Source of the DNA: Nitrosomonadaceae bacterium
GTDB taxonomy: Bacteria; Pseudomonadota; Gammaproteobacteria; Burkholderiales; Nitrosomonadaceae
Direction: 5' to 3'
DNA: 12,191 bases
Assembly: GCA_024644425.1 (NCBI GenBank)
Contig: JAHELA010000033.1
Location: 1-12,191 of the forward strand
Shown here: positions 1 through 6,286 of the stretch, one piece after another
Position numbering within the stretch: the stretch's first letter is position 1
How the letters are laid out: each line of letters begins with the position of its first letter
The notes under the pieces: model-generated
What the model was told of the DNA's origin: nothing
The model's input: the letters and a program-made list of their open reading frames with translations, nothing else
Database searches by the model: none
Program-made: the position numbers and the translations under genes

Positions 1-80
1 TCTATATCTTTCACAGGACTTTGAGCTACCAGATCATTTACTTTTGTGCTAATTTCGTCTAATAGTTTTTGGTTTAGCAT
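1..80 (-). CDS. ubiK: UbiK-family ubiquinone biosynthesis accessory factor (5' end only)
   Basis: Only the first 26 codons are in the window; the gene continues beyond base 1. The peptide begins MLNQKLLDEISTKVNDLV and continues to SPVKDI. This resembles the N-terminus of UbiK/YqiC (BMFP-domain) proteins, which start with a short amphipathic helix and go on into a coiled coil. Family knowledge: UbiK is a small accessory protein that works with UbiJ in the soluble Ubi complex for aerobic ubiquinone synthesis. The start is well supported, since a perfect GGAGG lies at 86-90 on the minus strand, 5 bases before the ATG at 80-78. The gene is divergent from amgK. A ubiquinone role fits ubiH further along the window, but the identification rests on a short stretch and another short coiled-coil protein cannot be excluded. 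Confidence 0.72.
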   Translation of the reverse strand, partial: MLNQKLLDEISTKVNDLVAQSPVKDI

Positions 81-182
81 AACTCCCTCCAGTGTTTTTC
101 TCTATCATTCATTTAAATTAATAACATTACTTGCATGATAAAATCTCATACTTTGTAGAATTAGGCAATTGGTAGATAAATT
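81..182. promoter_or_regulatory. Divergent intergenic region between ubiK and amgK
   Basis: These 102 bases separate two divergent genes and so must hold promoters for both. On the plus strand TAGAAT at 156-161 matches five of six bases of a sigma70 -10 box. A weak TTGCAT at 131-136 lies 19 bases upstream, longer than ideal. On the minus strand only the ubiK ribosome-binding site (86-90) is clear. No operator-like palindrome was seen. Confidence 0.35.
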
Positions 183-1208
183 ATGAAGCAAATAGGACGA
201 TATCAGCTTTTACAAAATTGGATCAAGTTGCAATTTCCTACTAGGGCCTTTTTACTGACTCCTGCCTCTACTGATGCAAGTTTTCGTCGTTATTACCGTG
301 TATCATTTACCGATAAGCTTGTCCCTAAAACATTGATTGTGATGGACGCTCCACCCCAGCAGGAAGACTGTGTTTCATTTCTGCGTGTGGCTGAATTATT
401 TTCAGGAGTAAGTGTGCATGTGCCTAAAGTGCTTGCGCAGGATCTGAATCAGGGTTTTTTGCTACTTTCAGATCTGGAGAGCACTACTTATTTGGATGCA
501 ATAGGTGCCAATTCTTCAACTGCCGATCATTTATATAGCGATGCTGTAGATGCACTTATTAAAATACAGCTAGGAAGCCGTTTCGGTGTGTTGCCTAATT
601 ATGATGAACCGCTGCTTCTTAATGAATTAAATCTGTTTCCAGATTGGTATTTAGATAAGCATCTGAAAGTGGTACTAAATAAAAAGCAGAAAGCCGAGCT
701 TGATAAGGTATTTGCGCAGATTCTACTAAACAACCTAGCTCAACCTAGAGTATTTGTGCATCGTGATTATCATTCTCGGAATCTTATGGTGACTACCCCT
801 AATCCAGGGATTATTGATTTTCAGGATGCAGTGTATGGACCAATTACTTATGATTTGGTGTCACTGTTTAAAGATGCTTACATCTGTTGGGATGAGGAAC
901 GTATATTAGATTGGGTAATACGTTATTGGGAGAAAGCTAAAAAATTTGGGCTTCCGGTAAATGAAAATTTTTCTGATTTTTACCGTGATTTTGAGTGGAT
1001 GGGCGTGCAGCGTCATATCAAAGTATTAGGCATTTTTGCCCGTTTGTTTTATCGCGATGGTAAAGAGAACTATCTCAAGGATATGCCATTTGTAATGAAT
1101 TATCTGCGAAAAACTTGCGAGCGTTATTCTGAACTTAATTTCTTACTAGTATTGTTAGACGAGCTGGAAAATGGAAGACAAGAGGTAAATGTTGACTATG
1201 ACTCCTGA
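183..1208 (+). CDS. amgK: N-acetylmuramate/N-acetylglucosamine anomeric kinase AmgK
   Basis: This 341-residue cytosolic kinase belongs to the aminoglycoside phosphotransferase fold. The catalytic loop HRDYHSRN is at residues 193-200, giving a likely catalytic Asp195 and Asn200. The metal-binding DFQD follows at 212-215. The N-terminal lobe carries the AmgK-like stretches DASFRRY (31-37) and MDAPP (54-58). Family knowledge: AmgK phosphorylates the anomeric C1 hydroxyl of MurNAc or GlcNAc released from recycled peptidoglycan. Identification is strengthened by the next gene, which looks like MurU, the enzyme that uses the product. The ATG at 183 follows an in-frame-independent AT-rich leader with only a weak GGTAGA Shine-Dalgarno. 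The 3' end overlaps the longest murU reading by 20 bases, suggesting translational coupling. Without murU, a generic choline/aminoglycoside kinase call would be the fallback. Confidence 0.9.
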   Translation: MKQIGRYQLLQNWIKLQFPTRAFLLTPASTDASFRRYYRVSFTDKLVPKTLIVMDAPPQQEDCVSFLRVAELFSGVSVHVPKVLAQDLNQGFLLLSDLESTTYLDAIGANSSTADHLYSDAVDALIKIQLGSRFGVLPNYDEPLLLNELNLFPDWYLDKHLKVVLNKKQKAELDKVFAQILLNNLAQPRVFVHRDYHSRNLMVTTPNPGIIDFQDAVYGPITYDLVSLFKDAYICWDEERILDWVIRYWEKAKKFGLPVNENFSDFYRDFEWMGVQRHIKVLGIFARLFYRDGKENYLKDMPFVMNYLRKTCERYSELNFLLVLLDELENGRQEVNVDYDS

Positions 1209-1935
1209 AAGGGGACCATTTAAAGCAATGATTCTAGCTGCTGGACGTGGCGAACGTATGCGACCTTTGACTGATACACTACCTAAGCCGTTACTACATG
1301 TAGGAAACAAGTCTCTTATTGAATATCATATTCATAGCCTAGCACAAGCAGGTTTTGGTGATATTGTAATCAATCATGCCCATATGGGGCATATGATTGA
1401 AACAGCGCTAGGAAATGGAGATCGTTATGGTATTAGCATCTACTATTCACCGGAACCCGTTGCGCTAGAAACTGCAGGCGGGATTGTTAAAGCATTACCT
1501 TTGTTGGAAAGTAAAGCTGAGACGTGTGATCAACCTTTCCTTGTAATTAATGCTGATATCTATTGTGAGTTTGATTTTTCAACATTACTGCCTATTTTAC
1601 AACATATGAAAGATGATATTGATGGAGATATTGCATATCTAGTAATGGTAGACAATCCAGAACATCATTCAGAGGGTGATTTTATTCTTGATTCAGGAAG
1701 GTTAGTGTTAACAGGACAGGAGAAACTTACTTTTAGTGGGATTGGTATTTATAAGCCAGTGCTCTTTAAAGGTATTGAGTCTGGTTCAGTAGCGAAACTT
1801 GCACCTAAAATAAGTCAGGCAATTGCTGCTAAAAAAGTTGGTGGGGAATATTATAGGGGTGTATGGGTAGATGTCGGCACTCCAGAGCGATTAAACAGAC
1901 TTGATGCTCAACTTAAAAAAATCAGTAAATTCTAG
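1189..1935 (+). CDS. murU: N-acetylmuramate alpha-1-phosphate uridylyltransferase MurU
   Basis: This is a sugar-1-phosphate nucleotidyltransferase. The GxGxRxxPxTxxxPKPL-type signature runs from about residue 16 to 35 (LAAGRGERMRPLT, then PKPLL). The metal-binding Asp is in NAD at 121-123, and a second acidic site is WVDVG at 226-230. Family knowledge: MurU converts MurNAc-1-phosphate and UTP to UDP-MurNAc, bypassing the fosfomycin-sensitive de novo MurA route; adjacency to amgK supports this over a glucose or mannose nucleotidyltransferase. The start is uncertain. ATG at 1189 overlaps amgK by 20 bases, ATG at 1198 lies 12 bases after AGAGG (1181-1185), and ATG at 1228 begins directly at MILAAG, closest to the known MurU N-terminus (MKAMILAAG) but slightly short. 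From 1189 the protein is 248 residues, somewhat longer than characterised MurU. A gap of 43 bases separates it from pepP. Confidence 0.87.
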   Translation: MLTMTPERGPFKAMILAAGRGERMRPLTDTLPKPLLHVGNKSLIEYHIHSLAQAGFGDIVINHAHMGHMIETALGNGDRYGISIYYSPEPVALETAGGIVKALPLLESKAETCDQPFLVINADIYCEFDFSTLLPILQHMKDDIDGDIAYLVMVDNPEHHSEGDFILDSGRLVLTGQEKLTFSGIGIYKPVLFKGIESGSVAKLAPKISQAIAAKKVGGEYYRGVWVDVGTPERLNRLDAQLKKISKF

Positions 1936-1978
1936 CCTATTTTGCTTTATATCATAAACTTTGTAAGAATCTTTATCT

Positions 1979-3286
1979 ATGATCTCGATGAAATCTTATG
2001 ACATGCGTCGCAAGCATCTAGCGTCACAGATGCAGAAAGGGGTGGCGATTATTCCGACTTCCCCAGAGCGGGTACGAAGTCGTGATGGAAATTATCCTTA
2101 TCGTTTTGATAGTTATTTTTATTATCTGACAGGTTTTAGCGAGCCAGAAGCAGTATTGGTCATAGTCGCGGATATTAATGAAGGTGTAACTAAGGACATA
2201 CTATTTTGTCAAGATAAAAATGCGGAGTATGAAATCTGGAATGGTTTTCGCCATGGACCTGAGTCTGCGAAAGAAGTTTTTAATATTGATGAAACATATT
2301 CTATTTCTAGGTTGGATGAATTGCTACCTAAGTTACTCCACGACCAACCTAAAATATATTGTGCTTTGGGACAAGATAACAGATGGGATTTACGGTTGAT
2401 TCACTGTATAAACCAAGTACGCGAACAAGCACGAAATGGCATTTCTGCGCCTACTGAAATTTGTGATAGTCGACTGTTATTAGATGAGATGCGCCTGTTT
2501 AAAAGCGAGGAAGAGCTTCAGATCATGCGCAAAGCAGCAAATATTTCTACTAGTGCTCACTGCCGTGCAATGCGTATGACTCAGCCTGGCATGAAGGAAT
2601 ATGAAATTGAAGCTGAACTTCTATATGAATTTCGTAGTCATGGAGCAGAAGCACCTGCTTATACACCTATCGTTGCAGGTGGCGCTAATGCATGCATACT
2701 ACATTATGTTGAGAATAATATGGAACTAAAATCTGGAGATTTATTATTGATCGATGCAGGTTGTGAGTTACATGGTTATGCTTCTGATGTAACACGAACA
2801 TTTCCTATAAACGGTAAATTTAACTCTGCACAAAAGGATGTGTATCAGCTAACATTATCAGCTCAGGTTGCTGCAATAAATGCTGTAAAGCCTGGTACTC
2901 ATTGGGATGCGCCGCATACAGCAGCGTTACAGGTGCTTGTGCAGGGGTTTATTGATTTAGGCCTATGTCAGGGTAGTGTAGAATCTGTCATAAAATCAAA
3001 AGATTATAAGCGTTTTTATATGCACCGGACTGGTCATTGGTTGGGATTAGATGTGCATGATGTAGGTGAATACAAGCAAGATGGAAAATGGCGTTTGCTA
3101 CATTCAGGAATGACCTTTACTGTGGAACCAGGTTGTTACATCCGCCCTGCAGATAATGTGCCTCGTGATTTTTGGAATATTGGCGTGCGTATTGAGGATG
3201 ATGTAATGGTAACAAAGACCGGTTGTGAGGTCCTGACAGCATCTGCACCCAAAACAATTGCCGAAATTGAAGAATTAATGCAATGA
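1979..3286 (+). CDS. pepP: Xaa-Pro aminopeptidase (aminopeptidase P)
   Basis: This 435-residue cytosolic metallopeptidase has the pita-bread fold and removes N-terminal residues preceding proline. An aminopeptidase P N-terminal domain fills roughly residues 1-170, including the YPYR (39-42) and YYLTGFSEPEAV (48-59) stretches. The catalytic domain follows. All five expected dimanganese ligands are present: Asp259 (LLIDAG), Asp270 (ASDVTRTF), His353 (TGHWLGLD), Glu383 (TVEPG) and Glu406 (RIEDD). The supporting His360 is in DVHD. Length and spacing match the Escherichia coli enzyme closely. The start has only a weak upstream TAAGAA; ATG at 1988 is a possible alternative. The stop overlaps the next gene as ATGA. 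The pepP-ubiH neighbourhood is also seen in gammaproteobacteria. Confidence 0.96.
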   Translation: MISMKSYDMRRKHLASQMQKGVAIIPTSPERVRSRDGNYPYRFDSYFYYLTGFSEPEAVLVIVADINEGVTKDILFCQDKNAEYEIWNGFRHGPESAKEVFNIDETYSISRLDELLPKLLHDQPKIYCALGQDNRWDLRLIHCINQVREQARNGISAPTEICDSRLLLDEMRLFKSEEELQIMRKAANISTSAHCRAMRMTQPGMKEYEIEAELLYEFRSHGAEAPAYTPIVAGGANACILHYVENNMELKSGDLLLIDAGCELHGYASDVTRTFPINGKFNSAQKDVYQLTLSAQVAAINAVKPGTHWDAPHTAALQVLVQGFIDLGLCQGSVESVIKSKDYKRFYMHRTGHWLGLDVHDVGEYKQDGKWRLLHSGMTFTVEPGCYIRPADNVPRDFWNIGVRIEDDVMVTKTGCEVLTASAPKTIAEIEELMQ

Positions 3287-3651
3287 GAGAAGATTGGAAA
3301 ATAATAGTTAAAAATATGCCAAGGTATGAGGAAAACAATACTCATCAAGAGGGAAATAACGAGCCGCACTACTCCAAACGTTGGGTAACCTATCTCATAT
3401 TGATTCCTATAGTAATATTAATGGTAATTTTTGGTATTTTCTTTTTTGCTGCATTCCTTGCTTTGTTTTCAATTGTTGCTGTTGGATTTGGACTTCGTTT
3501 TTGGTGGTTAAGACGTAAATTGATTAAATCGATGAGTTCGGATAATGCTACAGGTACGGTAGATACTGCAGATACTGTTGAGGGCGAGTATGTCATAGTG
3601 GATGAGGATCAAGTTGCTGAAACAGAGGAAAGAAAGAATAAGAAAGATTAA
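3283..3651 (+). CDS. Small membrane protein of unknown function between pepP and ubiH
   Basis: I do not recognise this 122-residue protein. It has a polar N-terminus of about 33 residues. A long hydrophobic stretch at about 34-72 is enough for a tight two-helix hairpin or one long helix. A basic patch follows (RFWWLRRKLIK, 72-82), then an acidic tail with EGEYVIVDED at 100-109 and a charged end. The basic patch after the hydrophobic stretch suggests a cytoplasmic C-terminal tail by the positive-inside rule. The ATG overlaps the pepP stop as ATGA, favouring this start and translational coupling; ATG at 3316 has no ribosome-binding site. It lies 27 bases before ubiH in the same direction. That placement hints at a role linked to the membrane or the ubiquinone enzymes, but no function is assigned. 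The gene looks intact and its base composition resembles its neighbours. Confidence 0.8.
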   Translation: MREDWKIIVKNMPRYEENNTHQEGNNEPHYSKRWVTYLILIPIVILMVIFGIFFFAAFLALFSIVAVGFGLRFWWLRRKLIKSMSSDNATGTVDTADTVEGEYVIVDEDQVAETEERKNKKD

Positions 3652-3678
3652 CGAACGAGAAAAATTAGTTCTGAAACT

Positions 3679-4842
3679 ATGAAATTTAAGCGATACGATC
3701 TTATTATCATTGGTGGCGGTCCAGTGGGGATGGCTCTTTCAATAGCGCTTCGTCATAGTGGTCTTTCTGTATTAATACTAGAAGCACGTAGCTCACCTGA
3801 AAAAAAAGAAGATCCGCGGCCTCTTGCATTTTCTTATGGCAGTCGCTTAATTCTACAGCGTCTTGGAATATGGGAATCTTTACCAGATGTTACACCAATA
3901 ACGACTATACATATTTCTAATCGAGGTGGGTTTGGGCGCACAGTACTTACAGCGGGCGAAGTTAATGTGCCAGCATTAGGTTACGTAGTGATTCACCATG
4001 ACGTATTCCGAGCCATGCATAAGAGATTAGGAGGTTGTGGTGTTGACTATTTGACAGAGGCTCAGGTGCAGCAAGTAGAATCAGATACAGAAGAAGGGCG
4101 GATCAAATTTCAACATAATGGAAAGACAAGGCAGGCAACAGCAGATTTGCTAGTATTGGCTGATGGTGGTCGCCTTACTAGGCATATTGAGGGAGTCACC
4201 CAGCATGCTCATGATTATCATCAATGGGCAGTAGTTACAGGTATTGAGACTTCACTTCCTCAGTGTGGCGTAGCTTATGAGAGGTTTGCCGCTGAAGGGC
4301 CAATTGCGCTTCTTCCACTAGGCAGATATTTTTCCTTGGTTTGGACGGTTTCTCCATCGATGGCACAAGAAATCCTCAGTTTAGATGACTCAGAATTTTT
4401 GGCGTGCTTACATAAACAATTTGGTGACCGTCTTGGTAAATTTATCGGGGCCAGTAAACGCTCTGGCTTTCCACTTTCGCTTAAATATGTAACACCAGTT
4501 ACAGCACGTCGTATTGTATTAATTGGAAATGCAGCCCAAACTTTGCATCCCGTAGCAGGACAAGGTTTCAATCTAGGGTTGCGAGATGCTTGGGAATTAG
4601 CAGGAGAAATAATTTCAACGCCTTCTGATGTTGGATCTCCCATGATACTTAAAAAGTATCGCGACAAGCGTCAGATTGACAGTGGAGCAGGAAGAGTGTT
4701 CACGGATTCCTTGGTAAAGCTCTTTTCCAATGATGATTTTTTGCTACAAAGCATACGTGGCATGGGATTAAGTGCTCTAGATTGTTTGCCACCAGCAAAA
4801 CGTTTTGTAGCTAAACGTATGATGTTTGGCGCAAGGGGATAA
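3679..4842 (+). CDS. ubiH: FAD-dependent ubiquinone ring hydroxylase, UbiH-type
   Basis: This 387-residue flavoprotein monooxygenase belongs to the UbiH/UbiI/UbiF (COQ6) family. The N-terminal dinucleotide-binding motif is IIIGGGPVGMALSIAL at 9-24, ending the beta-alpha-beta unit with Glu35. The RPLAFSYGS stretch is at 47-55 and an LADGG variant of the family's DG motif is at 160-164. The family signature near the C-terminus, GNAAQTLHPVAGQGFN, starts at 283 and holds the second FAD-binding Asp at 303. Role from the family: one of the oxygen-dependent hydroxylations of the ubiquinone ring, at the inner membrane or in the Ubi complex. UbiH is preferred over UbiI because of the pepP neighbour and overall resemblance, but substrate position cannot be settled by eye. 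No second hydroxylase gene is adjacent. The start lacks a clear Shine-Dalgarno sequence. Confidence 0.88.
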   Translation: MKFKRYDLIIIGGGPVGMALSIALRHSGLSVLILEARSSPEKKEDPRPLAFSYGSRLILQRLGIWESLPDVTPITTIHISNRGGFGRTVLTAGEVNVPALGYVVIHHDVFRAMHKRLGGCGVDYLTEAQVQQVESDTEEGRIKFQHNGKTRQATADLLVLADGGRLTRHIEGVTQHAHDYHQWAVVTGIETSLPQCGVAYERFAAEGPIALLPLGRYFSLVWTVSPSMAQEILSLDDSEFLACLHKQFGDRLGKFIGASKRSGFPLSLKYVTPVTARRIVLIGNAAQTLHPVAGQGFNLGLRDAWELAGEIISTPSDVGSPMILKKYRDKRQIDSGAGRVFTDSLVKLFSNDDFLLQSIRGMGLSALDCLPPAKRFVAKRMMFGARG

Positions 4843-4960
4843 TGAATGACTAGATTATTTTTTGGTTCTTTGCAATAATTTCTTTCCCTGAAATTGGCAT
4901 GGGTTTAGAATTACGGCCTGTGTTAATTTATTTCTTCATGTTTTCTCCTTAATAAGTGTT
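4843..4960. other. Intergenic region before dusB, possible promoter region
   Basis: These 118 bases separate ubiH from dusB-fis and are the natural place for the dusB-fis promoter. TAGAAT at 4906-4911 matches five of six bases of a -10 box but has no good -35 at 17 bases. No hairpin followed by a T-run was seen after ubiH. A pyrimidine tract lies just upstream of the dusB ATG. Read on the minus strand it is a strong AAGGAG ribosome-binding site (4945-4950), described separately. Confidence 0.3.
4850..4939 (-). pseudogene. Possible broken micro-gene or MKK leader peptide antisense to the dusB leader
   Basis: On the minus strand a perfect AAGGAG (4950-4945) stands 5 bases before an ATG at 4939-4937. 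The frame reads MKK, then TAA, then stays open for 25 codons (beginning INTGRNSKPMPISGK) up to TAG at 4852-4850. The pairing of a strong ribosome-binding site with an early stop suggests either a small gene broken by one stop codon or a three-codon leader. I recognise no family. Chance remains quite possible given the short length. Confidence 0.25.
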
Positions 4961-5974
4961 ATGCAGATTGGCCCCTATAGTCTTATGAACAATTTAATAG
5001 TTGCTCCTATGGCAGGAGTAACCGATCGTCCCTTTCGGCAATTGTGTAAGAAAATGGGAGCCGGTATGGCGGTTTCAGAAATGGTTTCTAGTAATTCACT
5101 GTTGTGGGGTTCCGACAAGACCCGACGTCGCGCTAATCATGATGGTGAGGTAGACCCAATTGTAGTACAGATTGCGGGCGCTGACCCTGCAATGATGGCG
5201 GAGGCTGCTTGTTACAATGTAGAGAAAGGGGCGCAAATCATAGATATCAACATGGGTTGTCCAGCTAAAAAAATTTGTAACACAATGGCCGGTTCTGCAT
5301 TGTTACAAAATGAGCAGTTGGTAGGTAAGATTCTTGATGCAGTAGTACATGCTGTAGATGTTCCTGTAACCTTGAAGATTCGTACTGGTTGGGACTTAAA
5401 GCACAAGAATGCGCTTGTAATTGCACGCATAGCTGAGAATGCAGGGATACAAGCACTTGCCATTCATGGCCGTACTCGAGCCTGTGCATATGCTGGTCAC
5501 GCTGAGTATGACACTATCGCAACAGTGAAAACTAATGTAAAAATACCAGTTATTGCCAACGGAGACATTGATACTCCTGAGAAAGCAAGAATAGTACTAG
5601 AGTATACTGGAGCTGATGCTGTAATGATTGGACGTGCTGCTCAGGGGCGGCCATGGATTTTTCGAGAAATTAGTTATTATCTTGCTACAAATAATTATCT
5701 TCCATTGCCAGAGGTAACAGAGATTCATCATGTGCTAATTAATCATTTATATGATCTTTACGATTTTTATGGCGAATATTCAGGGGTGCGTATCGCACGA
5801 AAGCATATCTCTTGGTATACAAAGGGGTTGGTTGGCTCGGCTGCATTCCGTCATGCCATGAATCAATTACAAACCTGTGGTCAGCAAATTTCCGCAGTTA
5901 ATGATTTTTTCATCAACCTAGCTGGCTATGGGCAGCGATTGGCATATATAGAAAATAAGGAACTAGCTGCATGA
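4961..5974 (+). CDS. dusB: tRNA-dihydrouridine synthase B
   Basis: This 337-residue FMN enzyme reduces uridine to dihydrouridine in the D-loop of tRNA, using NADPH. The N-terminal TIM barrel opens with IVAPMAGVTDRPFR (13-26). The catalytic cysteine is Cys100 in INMGCPAKK, matching the position in Escherichia coli DusB. The FMN-contacting Lys139 is in LKIRTGW, with HGRTR at 169-173, NGDI at 200-203 and the phosphate-binding IGRAAQGRPWIF at 223-234. A C-terminal helical tRNA-binding domain follows. The DusB subtype, rather than DusA or DusC, is supported by the residue spacing and by fis directly downstream. The start has no convincing Shine-Dalgarno sequence, but the barrel begins right after it, so the start is probably correct. 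The stop overlaps the fis start by 4 bases. Confidence 0.95.
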   Translation: MQIGPYSLMNNLIVAPMAGVTDRPFRQLCKKMGAGMAVSEMVSSNSLLWGSDKTRRRANHDGEVDPIVVQIAGADPAMMAEAACYNVEKGAQIIDINMGCPAKKICNTMAGSALLQNEQLVGKILDAVVHAVDVPVTLKIRTGWDLKHKNALVIARIAENAGIQALAIHGRTRACAYAGHAEYDTIATVKTNVKIPVIANGDIDTPEKARIVLEYTGADAVMIGRAAQGRPWIFREISYYLATNNYLPLPEVTEIHHVLINHLYDLYDFYGEYSGVRIARKHISWYTKGLVGSAAFRHAMNQLQTCGQQISAVNDFFINLAGYGQRLAYIENKELAA

Positions 5975-6213
5975 GCATAATAAACGAAAATGAAATTGCA
6001 CGTTGTGTACGCAAGGCTGTAGAAGGCTATCTTAAAGATTTAGATGGGGCAAAGCCACATCCCATATATGGAATGGTTATACGTAGTGTTGAGAAACCAC
6101 TAATTGAACTGGTGATGAAACATTCAGAAGGTAATCAGACTTATGCTGCTGAATTGCTTGGCATTAACCGTAATACTCTCCGAAATAAAATAAGGCAATA
6201 TCGAATTAAATAA
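5971..6213 (+). CDS. fis: Fis-family DNA-binding nucleoid protein (short form)
   Basis: This 80-residue protein has the Fis core: a dimerisation helix region at about 30-52 (PLIELVMKHSEGNQ, 43-56) and a C-terminal helix-turn-helix at about 55-77 (NQTYAAELLGINRNTLRNKI). Family knowledge: Fis bends DNA and tunes transcription of rRNA and other growth-linked genes, and dusB-fis is its usual arrangement. Compared with the 98-residue enteric protein, about 18 N-terminal residues are absent; that part forms the beta-hairpin arm used for stimulating DNA invertases. The short form is not a mis-called start, because an in-frame TAA at 5956-5958 blocks any upstream extension. The ribosome-binding site AAGGA (5957-5961) is 9 bases before ATG, and the ATGA overlap with dusB implies translational coupling. 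Confidence 0.93.
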   Translation: MSIINENEIARCVRKAVEGYLKDLDGAKPHPIYGMVIRSVEKPLIELVMKHSEGNQTYAAELLGINRNTLRNKIRQYRIK

Positions 6214-6286
6214 GGTGTGAAACGTATAAGATGGCTTATATAGAGGCGATTTATAACATCACGCCCTGTATTCACCATGCCAGAAT
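6214..6286. other. Leader between fis and purH
   Basis: These 73 bases are AT-rich, with TATATA and TTATAA stretches that could act as -10 boxes but no matching -35. No hairpin with a T-run follows fis. ATG at 6277 starts a six-codon out-of-frame peptide (MPEYDH) that overlaps the purH start. No clear Shine-Dalgarno sequence precedes the purH ATG. No purine or ZTP riboswitch consensus was found. Confidence 0.3.

Noticed and set aside
4275..4667. 130-codon minus-strand frame inside ubiH
   Set aside because: It is fully antisense to a gene with intact flavoprotein motifs, has no recognisable domain and is best explained as a shadow frame.
6214..6286. ZTP or purine riboswitch before purH
   Set aside because: The leader is only 73 bases, is AT-rich and lacks the conserved G/C-rich core elements of those riboswitches.
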